Origin: Gammaproteobacteria bacterium
GTDB taxonomy: Bacteria; Pseudomonadota; Gammaproteobacteria; UBA6429; Thiohalophilaceae
NCBI GenBank assembly: GCA_013152045.1
Contig: JAADGZ010000162.1
Span: 1 to 15,306 of the forward strand
Direction of reading: 5' to 3'
DNA: 15,306 nt
The position numbers were made by a program, and so were the translations under genes. Under the pieces are notes generated by a model. The model ran no database searches, was not told the DNA's origin, and worked only from the letters and a program-made list of their open reading frames with translations. Shown piece after piece: positions 1 to 7,057 of this stretch (position 1 is its first letter; each line of letters opens with the position of its first letter).

Positions 1-871
1 AGTCGCGGCCATCCAGCCAGGCGCGGGCGCGGGCGCAGCGATCAAGCGCGATGGTGGCACGCGGGCTGGCACCAAAATTTACCCAGCGGGCCAACTCCTG
101 GCTGTAGGGTGCTGGATCGCGGCTGGCCAGTACCAGTTGCACCAGGTATTCCTCTACCGGTTCAGCCATGTGGATCTGCAGTACTTCATGACGGGCAGCA
201 AAAATCTGTTGTTTACTAAGCTCTAGTTCAGTGATTGCCGGATTGCTATCTTCGCGCTCGGCCTGTTGGCGGGCCAGCTGCAGAATGGCATGTTCCGATT
301 TGGCATCGGGGTAGTCGATGCGAACATGCATGAGGAAACGATCCAGTTGCGCTTCGGGCAGGGCATAGGTGCCTTCCTGCTCGATCGGGTTCTGGGTGGC
401 CATGACTAGAAACGGGCGTGGCAGAGGATAGGTGTGGCGACCGACGGTGATCTGTTTTTCACCCATGGCTTCGAGTAGCGCCGACTGCACCTTGGCGGGT
501 GCGCGGTTGATTTCATCGGCCAGAATCAAGTTATGAAACAGTGGCCCCTGCTGGAAATGAAAGTCGCCGGTTTCCGGCCGGTAAATGTCGGTGCCGGTTA
601 GATCGCTGGGCAGTAGATCAGGGGTAAACTGGAGCCGATGAAAGTCGCCTTCCAGAACCGCAGCCAGCTCCTTGATAGCGGTGGTTTTGGCCAGTCCCGG
701 CGCGCCTTCCACCAGCAGATGGCCATCCGCCAGCAGCGCGATAAGCAGGCTTTCGACAAGTGCCTGCTGGCCGATGATACGCTGTTGCAGATGTTCACGA
801 ACCTGGTGGAAGGCTAGATAGTTGGCGCTGTTGGCGGTTTCAGTTGCTGCCGGGGCAATGTTTACGTTCAT
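1..871 (-). CDS. MoxR-family AAA+ ATPase, C-terminus cut by window edge
   Basis: MoxR-type AAA+ ATPases are chaperone-like ATPases, usually paired with von Willebrand A (metal-binding) proteins, that help mature or activate enzyme complexes and envelope stress functions. The visible 290 residues carry Walker A GAPGLAKT (about 56-63), Walker B LILADEINRAP (about 115-125) and the sensor-1 stretch ATQNPIEQEGTY (about 158-169), followed by LPEAQLDRF, all typical of MoxR. The start is the ATG at 871-869, one base after the stop of the upstream yfdX-like gene (TGA-C-ATG), so the two are probably translated together. Family members are about 300-350 residues, so only the lid-domain end is missing. 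The usual DUF58 and VWA partners would lie beyond base 1 and cannot be seen. The family call is firm; the client is unknown. Confidence 0.93.
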   Translation of the reverse strand, partial: MNVNIAPAATETANSANYLAFHQVREHLQQRIIGQQALVESLLIALLADGHLLVEGAPGLAKTTAIKELAAVLEGDFHRLQFTPDLLPSDLTGTDIYRPETGDFHFQQGPLFHNLILADEINRAPAKVQSALLEAMGEKQITVGRHTYPLPRPFLVMATQNPIEQEGTYALPEAQLDRFLMHVRIDYPDAKSEHAILQLARQQAEREDSNPAITELELSKQQIFAARHEVLQIHMAEPVEEYLVQLVLASRDPAPYSQELARWVNFGASPRATIALDRCARARAWLDGRD

Positions 872-872
872 G

Positions 873-1541
873 TCAAATAACTCCTTGGCTGTGTTCAGGT
901 TGCTGAGCGGTAGCGGTATGTGTTGGGTTTTTTGCTGGCGCGTTGATGATAAAGTGTTTATGAATCAGGCCGGCTTCAGCTTCGGCCAGTATTTCACGAG
1001 CTTTTTGGATGTTTTTTCTGGACAACGATTTGAGGGCGGATTCGACTTTTGCAAGTGTTGCTGCAACTGGCAGGTCGACAAAGCTGTACTGTAGTTCAAC
1101 GCCCAGAGTCTTGAGTGCGGCGATAACTTTTTTGTGTTTCCCGCGGATCACATCCAGATGGGTGTTTTCCAGTTTCTGTTTGAGTTGATCGGTGATTCCC
1201 ACTTCTTTTTTGACGCCTAGTTGCGAATAGATGGAAAGTAGGCCAACGGCATTAGTCTTATCGGCAAGCACTTTGGCTTTTAGTTTTAACAATAGTTCCC
1301 TGGCTTTCTCAAGATATTGATGGGCCTCTTCGCTATGCTGTTTGGCCAGCAACTGGTCTGCTGCAACGATGTCTGACATGGCCTTGCGACCGTCTTTTTC
1401 AAATACACGGGCTTGTTGGATTTGTGCTTGCCTGGTATTCCTTGCTGTGCCTGGCGTCGTCGCCATGCCGTTTGTGGGGCTGAGTATTATGCCGACAAGC
1501 AGAAGCAATAGGGCCGCTGGATTTTTCATGTTGCTGTACAT
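873..1541 (-). CDS. YfdX-family secreted protein
   Basis: A 222-residue protein resembling E. coli YfdX (about 211 residues). That protein is small, helical and induced by the EvgA acid-stress regulator; its biochemical role is poorly defined. The N-terminus is a signal peptide: a short charged start, a Leu-rich core (about 9-20) and a likely cleavage after GMA (about 25-27). The mature part is helix-rich and Lys/Glu/Ala-rich. A central GVKKEV segment and a C-terminal part with VELQYSFVDLPVAATLAKVE (about 150-169) match my memory of the family pattern. The ATG at 1541 has a GAGG eight bases upstream; a second ATG at 1529 (MKNPAA) gives an equally good signal peptide but no Shine-Dalgarno. It is first in an operon with the MoxR gene and divergent from gadC. 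The family assignment is by eye; the function is inferred from context. Confidence 0.78.
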   Translation of the reverse strand: MYSNMKNPAALLLLLVGIILSPTNGMATTPGTARNTRQAQIQQARVFEKDGRKAMSDIVAADQLLAKQHSEEAHQYLEKARELLLKLKAKVLADKTNAVGLLSIYSQLGVKKEVGITDQLKQKLENTHLDVIRGKHKKVIAALKTLGVELQYSFVDLPVAATLAKVESALKSLSRKNIQKAREILAEAEAGLIHKHFIINAPAKNPTHTATAQQPEHSQGVI

Positions 1542-1738
1542 GGATCTGACCTCGTGTCAGTTAAAAATGTTGCATGAATGAACGATGGATATGCATATTC
1601 TCACCAGCCTCGAAGCTAACAGTACCTGGTCACGGTTTAACAGGAGGTGGAGCAGAAATTAAGATTCGTTAATGTTACACGGTGGACTTCCTTGCCATGC
1701 TTGCTCTATATTAAAGCTCGTTACAGGGTCGTTGAGTC
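1542..1738. promoter_or_regulatory. Divergent intergenic control region, yfdX-moxR / gadC-gadB
   Basis: This 197-base gap must hold the promoters of both divergent transcripts. A small hairpin CTGAC-ctcgt-GTCAG (1546-1560) overlaps the ribosome-binding region of the yfdX-like gene. A full-strength Shine-Dalgarno-like AGGAGGTGG lies at 1642-1650, but no ATG, GTG or TTG follows at a usable distance. A TATATT (1707-1712) with a weak TGGACT (1683-1688) 18 bases upstream is a possible gadC promoter. No sequence resembling a known activator site was recognised. Specific promoter positions are guesses; that the gap is regulatory follows from the gene layout. Confidence 0.55.
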
Positions 1739-3163
1739 ATGAGTGAAGCAGAATTAAATAACCCCAGGCAAACGACTTATATCGGTGTGCTGGCCTTGAC
1801 GCTGATGACCACGGCGCTGTTTCTGACCTTGCGCAATATGCCGATGATGGCTGAAACAGGCATGAGGATGGTGTTTTTTAACATCATTACTGTGTTTGCT
1901 TTCCTTGTTCCGGTGGCGCTGGTATCGGCGGAACTTGCCACCGCCTGGCCCAGGAACGGCGTTTTTCACTGGGTTGAAGAAGCTTTTGGCACGCGCTGGG
2001 GACTTACCGCCGTATGGCTGCAGTGGGTGCAAAGCCTGTTTGGCATTACCTCGATCCTTTCTTATGTGGCCGCGAGTCTGGCATATGCCATCGACCCGGC
2101 CCTGGCAGCTTCCCGTACATTTATTGTTGTGGTGATTCTTACGGTGTACTGGAGTGCTACGTTATTAAATTTGCGTGGTATGCGGGCCTCCAGCCTGATC
2201 TCCAGCATCTGTCTTGGCGCCGGTGTGCTATTGCCTACGGCATTGCTGATTGGTTTAGCCTTCTTCTATGTGTTGCAGGGGCATCCCTTGCAGTTGAATC
2301 TGGCGATGACTGCAGATAACTGGTTGCCGCTGAATGACAGCCATCAAAGCCTGGTTTTGTTTCTGAGTTTTATTTTTGGCGTAGTGGGCATCGAGGTTTC
2401 GGCCAGTCATGCCCGAGAAGTGCGTAATGTACAGCGTAATTATCCTCTTGCAGTATTTTCTGCCGCTATACTTGGTTTCGCGTTGACCTTGCTTGGCGGG
2501 CTGGCGGTAGCGGCAGTGGTGCCTGTCGATCAGCTTGATCTGGTTTCCGGCAGTGTCCAGGCGCTGCAGAGATTATTGCATATCTGGCGGTTAGACTGGT
2601 TGCTGGCGCCCATTGCGCTGCTGGTCGCACTGGGTGCCGCAGGGCAGGTAAGTACCTGGGTGGTAGGTCCGATCAAGGGTTTGTGGGCGGCGGGATGTGC
2701 GGGTAATTTGCCACCGTTATTGCAGGCGACGAATGCGCAGGGGGTTGCACGCAATCTGTTACTGATACAGGCCTGTTTAATGAGTGGCGTGGCGCTGGTA
2801 TTTTTTGTGGTACCTTCCGTGGATAGTGCCTTTTTGCTACTCACTTCGGCGGCGGTTATTCTTTATGCCGTCATGTATCTGATGTTATTTGCCAGCGCAA
2901 TACGCTTGCGCTACAGCCGTGCTGATATAGTACGGCCTTATCGAATTCCCGGCGGCTACAACTGGGGATTATGGTTGGTCGCAGGCACCGGCTTTATCAC
3001 CACTCTGGCCTGTTTTTTCATTGGTTTTCTGCCACCGGGAACCGACATGGCTGGCCCGACTTATGTGTTTGCCATGCTTGCCATCCTTATGCTCATGCTG
3101 GCAGTACCGCAGCTGCTATACCGCTGGCGCCGCCCCGGTTGGGCCGCTATCAAAAAGGAATGA
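1739..3163 (+). CDS. gadC: GadC-like glutamate:GABA antiporter (APC superfamily)
   Basis: An inner-membrane amino-acid antiporter of 474 residues, likely exchanging external glutamate for the GABA made by the neighbouring decarboxylase, which removes a proton from the cell per cycle. About twelve hydrophobic segments are visible. GadC-type landmarks are PVALVSAELATAWPRNGVF (58-76), GIEVSASHAREV (217-228), VSTWVVGPIKGLW near the middle, and RPYRIPGG before the last two helices. The ATG at 1739 has an AGGG ten bases upstream. E. coli GadC has 511 residues and ends in a C-plug that closes the cytoplasmic path at neutral pH; this protein stops about 15 residues after its last helix and has no such plug. 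gadB follows 5 bases downstream. Another substrate in the same antiporter family is possible, but the gadB linkage argues for glutamate/GABA. Confidence 0.87.
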   Translation: MSEAELNNPRQTTYIGVLALTLMTTALFLTLRNMPMMAETGMRMVFFNIITVFAFLVPVALVSAELATAWPRNGVFHWVEEAFGTRWGLTAVWLQWVQSLFGITSILSYVAASLAYAIDPALAASRTFIVVVILTVYWSATLLNLRGMRASSLISSICLGAGVLLPTALLIGLAFFYVLQGHPLQLNLAMTADNWLPLNDSHQSLVLFLSFIFGVVGIEVSASHAREVRNVQRNYPLAVFSAAILGFALTLLGGLAVAAVVPVDQLDLVSGSVQALQRLLHIWRLDWLLAPIALLVALGAAGQVSTWVVGPIKGLWAAGCAGNLPPLLQATNAQGVARNLLLIQACLMSGVALVFFVVPSVDSAFLLLTSAAVILYAVMYLMLFASAIRLRYSRADIVRPYRIPGGYNWGLWLVAGTGFITTLACFFIGFLPPGTDMAGPTYVFAMLAILMLMLAVPQLLYRWRRPGWAAIKKE

Positions 3164-3168
3164 TTGCT

Positions 3169-4542
3169 ATGCTTAAAAAGTTGCTTCCCGATCTTTTGCT
3201 TAGTCCCGCCTACGGTTCACGTGCCATGACTGAGTCCGTTCCCAAATACACGCTGCCCGAGTCTGAAATGTCACCGGAGACAGCTTACCGACTGATTCAT
3301 GATGAGTTGATGCTTGATGGTAATGCACGGCTTAATCTGGCCACTTTTGTAACCACCTGGATGGAACCTGAAGCTGAACAGCTGATGGCCGAAACCTTCG
3401 ACAAAAACATGATCGACAAGGATGAATACCCGCAGACCGCCGAGATTGAGACACGCTGTGTGAACATGGTGGCACGTCTATTCAATGCGCCTGAAGATGC
3501 CGAAGCGGTAGGTGTATCTACCTTGGGCTCCAGTGAGGCAGTGATGCTGGCGGGGATGGCAATGAAATGGAATTGGCGTAAGCGCCGCGAAGCTGCCGCT
3601 CAGCCGAGCAGCCGTCCCAATCTGATTCTGGGCACCAATGTGCAGGTAGTATGGGAAAAATTCTGCCGTTACTGGGAGATTGAGGCGCGTTACATACCGA
3701 TGCGTGAGGGCTCTTACGTTATTCAGCCTGATCAGGTCACTGCACGTATCGACGAAAATACGATTGGTGTGGTTGCCATTCTGGGGACTACGTTTACCGG
3801 CGAATTTGAGCCCATTGAAGCCATCCATGATGCCGTAGTCGAGCATAATGTGAGCAATGGCCTGGCGGTGCCATTGCATATTGATGCCGCCAGCGGTGGT
3901 TTTGTCGCCCCCTTTATTCATCCGCAACTACGCTGGGATTTTCGCCTGCCCAACGTGGTCTCCATCAACGTCTCTGGTCACAAATACGGTCTGGTCTACC
4001 CAGGGGTCGGCTGGGCGATATGGCGTGATCGCAGTTATTTACCTGAGGAATTGATTTTTCACGTCAATTATCTGGGCGGTGATATGCCTACCTTTACGCT
4101 CAACTTCTCCCGTCCTGGAAACCAGATCATCGGACAGTATTACAACTTTTTGCGTCTTGGACGTGATGGTTACACCCGGATCATCGCTACTCTGCGCGAT
4201 ACTGCCACCGAGCTCGCCGCCCGGGTTGCCGATCTTGGTCCCTTCGAATTGCTGAGCGATGGCAGCGCCATCCCGGTATTTGCTTTCCGCCTCAAAGATA
4301 GCTCACGTTATTCGGTATATGATATCTCCGAACGCCTGCGCACCCGTGGCTGGCAGGTTCCCGCTTATACCATGCCACCTGATGCCTGCGCGGTCGCCGT
4401 CCTGCGCATCGTGGTGCGCGAAGGTTTTTCACGGGATATGGCGGATATGCTGATCGCTGATATCGCTAAGATCATGGATGAACTTGATGCGACGCCACCT
4501 CTGCAACCCAAGGTGGCCGACGAAGGCTTTCATCATAGTTAA
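3169..4542 (+). CDS. gadB: Glutamate decarboxylase, PLP-dependent
   Basis: Converts L-glutamate to GABA and CO2, consuming a cytoplasmic proton. The 457-residue protein is close to E. coli GadB in length (466). Visible landmarks are LDGNARLNLATF (49-60), RCVNMVA (96-102), GSSEA (120-124), the HIDAASGGF cofactor pocket (237-245) and SGHKYG with the PLP-binding lysine at 272. YLGG..P.F..NFSRP follows, then RLRTRGWQVPAYT near the C-terminus. The last residues, EGFHHS, align with the E. coli tail FKHT, so His456 matches the tail histidine (His465 there) that blocks the active site at neutral pH. The ATG at 3169 is chosen because AAGGA (3155-3159) lies 9 bases upstream; an ATG at 3160 overlaps the gadC stop and the Shine-Dalgarno. 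The open frame extends upstream to 2971 inside gadC, which I reject as coding. Confidence 0.96.
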   Translation: MLKKLLPDLLLSPAYGSRAMTESVPKYTLPESEMSPETAYRLIHDELMLDGNARLNLATFVTTWMEPEAEQLMAETFDKNMIDKDEYPQTAEIETRCVNMVARLFNAPEDAEAVGVSTLGSSEAVMLAGMAMKWNWRKRREAAAQPSSRPNLILGTNVQVVWEKFCRYWEIEARYIPMREGSYVIQPDQVTARIDENTIGVVAILGTTFTGEFEPIEAIHDAVVEHNVSNGLAVPLHIDAASGGFVAPFIHPQLRWDFRLPNVVSINVSGHKYGLVYPGVGWAIWRDRSYLPEELIFHVNYLGGDMPTFTLNFSRPGNQIIGQYYNFLRLGRDGYTRIIATLRDTATELAARVADLGPFELLSDGSAIPVFAFRLKDSSRYSVYDISERLRTRGWQVPAYTMPPDACAVAVLRIVVREGFSRDMADMLIADIAKIMDELDATPPLQPKVADEGFHHS

Positions 4543-4640
4543 GAGAATTTTTTCGGGTTTAATTCATCGCAGCCTGTTTCGGGCTAAAATTTAATACTCG
4601 TCAGTTTATTGTAAGCTTGTTTCTGTGTTTAACATAAAGT

Positions 4641-4705
4641 TGATGTACTTCCAGTTACACTGGCATTTCCTCGTACATCATTGCGCTGACTGTTCATCAA
4701 TCAGC
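4641..4705 (+). promoter_or_regulatory. Structured leader upstream of DUF202-kup
   Basis: The 200-base gap after gadB (4543-4742) holds two neighbouring inverted repeats. The first has perfect 8-base arms TGATGTAC (4641-4648) and GTACATCA (4673-4680). It encloses a smaller hairpin, CCAGT-TAC-ACTGG (4651-4663). The second is GCTGA (4685-4689) with TCAGC (4701-4705). A possible promoter, TTGTAA (4609-4614) with TAACAT (4630-4635), would place the transcript start at about the first arm. The structures could be an operator or an mRNA leader. They match no riboswitch that I recognise, and there is no T-run that would make them a terminator. Confidence 0.4.
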
Positions 4706-4742
4706 CAGATGAAAACAATTCGCTTAAATTTAAAGGAGATTT

Positions 4743-5111
4743 ATGTCATATCTCGATGATCCTCGGGTTCTGTTTGCTGCGGAGCGAACTCTACTTGCCT
4801 GGAACCGTACCGCAGTTGCATTGATTGCACTAGGATTTGTAATCGAACGCTTCGGTATGTTTATCAAAATTTTACATGCGGCGGATGCGGCCGGACAACG
4901 GCAAATGTCTTTTATTATCGGCCTTGTGCTGATCGCCTTTGCCTCCATCATGAGCATGCTTTCAGTTATTCAGTTCAGACGCCTGGTTAAACGGTTGTCG
5001 TCGGATGAAATTCCCGAAGGCTACATGTTATGGTGCGGGACTATCACAAATGTAGTGATCGCCGTTTTGGGCGTCATGCTTATTGCTTATCTGGCGCGTG
5101 GTTTTGGCTAA
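4743..5111 (+). CDS. DUF202 family inner-membrane protein
   Basis: A 122-residue protein of the DUF202 (YidH-like) family, whose function is not established. The family hallmark is near the N-terminus: DPRVLFAAERTLLAWNRT (6-23), an amphipathic stretch leading into the first membrane helix. Three membrane helices are visible at about 21-42, 57-77 and 99-117, with a basic loop RRLVKRL (79-85) between the second and third. The ATG at 4743 has a strong AAAGGAGA seven to eight bases upstream. The stop codon directly abuts the kup start with no intervening base, so the two are very likely translationally coupled. The context suggests an accessory role in potassium transport or membrane stress, which is inference only. 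Confidence 0.88.
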   Translation: MSYLDDPRVLFAAERTLLAWNRTAVALIALGFVIERFGMFIKILHAADAAGQRQMSFIIGLVLIAFASIMSMLSVIQFRRLVKRLSSDEIPEGYMLWCGTITNVVIAVLGVMLIAYLARGFG

Positions 5112-7001
5112 ATGACAGGAACCGTGACCGCAGCGCCGAGCAAGAAGCAGCGTGTCGTATTATTGTCCGCATTGGGGGTAGTCTTCGGTGATATTGGCAC
5201 CAGCCCCCTGTATGCATTACGCGAAAGTTTCGGTGGCAGTGGCGCACCGGCGCTTGATCTGCCGGATCTGTTGGGCGTGCTATCGCTGATTCTGTGGTCG
5301 CTGATCCTGGTAATCTCGATTAAATATCTGGTGTTCGTGTTACGTGCGGACAATCAGGGGGAAGGCGGCATTATTGCCCTGGTTGCGTTATTAAACCCCT
5401 GGAAAACCAAACCCGGTCAGGCGCGTTACGTACTCATGCTCATGGGCTTGTTCGGCGCCTGTCTGCTATATGGGGATGGCACCATCACGCCTGCGATTTC
5501 CGTGCTCAGCGCGGTTGAGGGCTTGCGCGTGGCGGCACCGCAACTTGCCCCCTTCATTGTGCCGTTTACCATTATTATTTTACTACTTCTGTTTATGGTG
5601 CAGCGGCGGGGCAGCGGGCAAATTGGACGCCTGTTCGGACCGATCATGCTGCTCTGGTTTCTGGTTCTGGCGCTGTTGGGATTGCGCGGAATTATCTCGC
5701 ATCCAGCGGTGCTAGTCGCATTTAACCCCCTCTATTCAATACAGTTTTTCAGTCACAATGGACTGGCTGCCTTCCTCACCCTGGGTTCGGTGTTTCTGGT
5801 GGTGACGGGCGGTGAGGCCTTGTATGCTGATCTTGGGCATTTTGGTGTCTCGCCTATTCGTCGCGCCTGGTTCCTGATTGTTTTTCCGGCGTTGTTCCTG
5901 AACTATCTTGGCCAGGGTGCAATGCTGATGCAGCATCCAGAGGCCATCCGGGCACCGTTCTTTTATCTGGCGCCGGATTGGGCAAGCCTGCCTCTGGTGC
6001 TGCTGGCTACCGTAGCCACGGTTATTGCGTCGCAAGCGGTGATTAGCGGCACTTTTTCGCTCACCCGCCAGGCGATTCAGTTGGGTCAATTGCCGCGCAT
6101 GCGGGTTATTTATACGCAAGCCGATGAATCCGGCCAGATATACCTGCCGTTGGTTAACTGGCTGTTGCTGGTGGCCTGCATTGCCCTGGTCATCGGGTTT
6201 GGCAGTTCTGACGCCTTGGCCTCGGCCTATGGTGTCGCGGTATCGCTGGATATGGTGGTGACCACGCTATTAGCCATCGCCGTGGCGCGGCGTTATCGTT
6301 GGCGTCCGGGGCTGGCGCTCTGGCTCGGGGCGCTGTTTATTATTATAGATAACGCATTCCTAGGTGCCAATCTGGTCAAAATACCGGAGGGCGGCTGGTA
6401 TGCTTTGTTAATCGCAGGCCTGATTTTTGCCTTGATGTGGAGCTGGCGGGCCGGTCGCGCTCTGTTGGCAACCCGGCTATCGAAACGCGCCATGCAGATG
6501 GAGGCGTTTTTGCAGAAACTCAAAACGGATTCGCTTTATCGTGTACCCGGTACTGCCGTGGTGATGACTGGCCATTATGGCCCGTGTGTCCCGGCCGCGC
6601 TGATGCAACATATCGCCTGTACGCAGGTAGTGCATGAGCGGGTAATATTTCTCACGGTGATTACCGCCGATCAGCCACATGTGCCCGCTAGCGAACGCTT
6701 GGATTTTGAAGATCTGGGTCAGGGCGTGATACGTATGCGGGTGCATTATGGATTCTCTCAACCACCCAATATTCCGTTAGCCTTGAAGCTTGGTGAACAC
6801 GTTGGCATTCCGATCGACACCGATGCAGCAATCTATATCCTTGGTCATGAAGCGCTGATTGCCCGGCGTGAGGTACCTGGCTTGCCTTACTGGCAGGAAC
6901 TGGTCTTTGTCTGGCTGGCGCGTAATGCTGCCCGTGCGACCGCTTATTATCATTTGCCTGAGGATCGTGTTCTGGAGCTTGGTCTGCAGGTGAGCCTGTG
7001 A
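5112..7001 (+). CDS. kup: Kup-type potassium uptake protein (H+/K+ symporter)
   Basis: An inner-membrane K+ importer of 629 residues (E. coli Kup has 622). It shows the Kup signature GVVFGDIGTSPLYALRE (22-38), then IKYLVFVLRADNQGEGGI in the next segment and LYGDGTITPAISVLSAVEGL in the third. LGANLVKIPEGGWYAL comes near the end of the membrane part. About twelve membrane helices are followed by a cytoplasmic domain of roughly 180 residues, from about 450. The ATG at 5112 follows immediately after the DUF202 stop codon, with no clear Shine-Dalgarno of its own, which implies coupling to DUF202 translation. In E. coli Kup is the K+ system that functions at low pH and in hyperosmotic shock, which fits the gadBC neighbourhood. 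The transporter identity is firm; the proton-coupled mechanism follows from family knowledge. Confidence 0.97.
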   Translation: MTGTVTAAPSKKQRVVLLSALGVVFGDIGTSPLYALRESFGGSGAPALDLPDLLGVLSLILWSLILVISIKYLVFVLRADNQGEGGIIALVALLNPWKTKPGQARYVLMLMGLFGACLLYGDGTITPAISVLSAVEGLRVAAPQLAPFIVPFTIIILLLLFMVQRRGSGQIGRLFGPIMLLWFLVLALLGLRGIISHPAVLVAFNPLYSIQFFSHNGLAAFLTLGSVFLVVTGGEALYADLGHFGVSPIRRAWFLIVFPALFLNYLGQGAMLMQHPEAIRAPFFYLAPDWASLPLVLLATVATVIASQAVISGTFSLTRQAIQLGQLPRMRVIYTQADESGQIYLPLVNWLLLVACIALVIGFGSSDALASAYGVAVSLDMVVTTLLAIAVARRYRWRPGLALWLGALFIIIDNAFLGANLVKIPEGGWYALLIAGLIFALMWSWRAGRALLATRLSKRAMQMEAFLQKLKTDSLYRVPGTAVVMTGHYGPCVPAALMQHIACTQVVHERVIFLTVITADQPHVPASERLDFEDLGQGVIRMRVHYGFSQPPNIPLALKLGEHVGIPIDTDAAIYILGHEALIARREVPGLPYWQELVFVWLARNAARATAYYHLPEDRVLELGLQVSL

Positions 7002-7057
7002 GATAAGAGCGGTATCGAAAATATTGCCAAGATCTGAAAATGCCAGAGGCGGGGTAT

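Noticed and set aside
1-60. GC-rich GCGCGGGC repeat at the left edge as a regulatory repeat
   Set aside because: It encodes the Arg/Ala-rich stretch of MoxR (ARARAW) and is explained by coding sequence.
822-1094. Plus-strand open frame of 90 codons
   Set aside because: It is antisense to the yfdX-like gene and the moxR start, has no recognisable domain and no credible ribosome-binding site.
2971-3168. N-terminal extension of the glutamate decarboxylase frame
   Set aside because: It lies wholly inside gadC in another frame, has no GadB similarity, and the ATG at 3169 has a well-spaced Shine-Dalgarno.
4571-4593. Hairpin AGCCTG-TTT-CGGGCT as the gadB terminator
   Set aside because: The stem has a wobble pair and a short loop, and is followed by AAAATTT rather than a T-run.
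4543-4742. c-di-AMP (ydaO-type) riboswitch before the potassium genes
   Set aside because: The gap shows only two small hairpins, none of the conserved core of that riboswitch, and such riboswitches are not expected in gammaproteobacteria.
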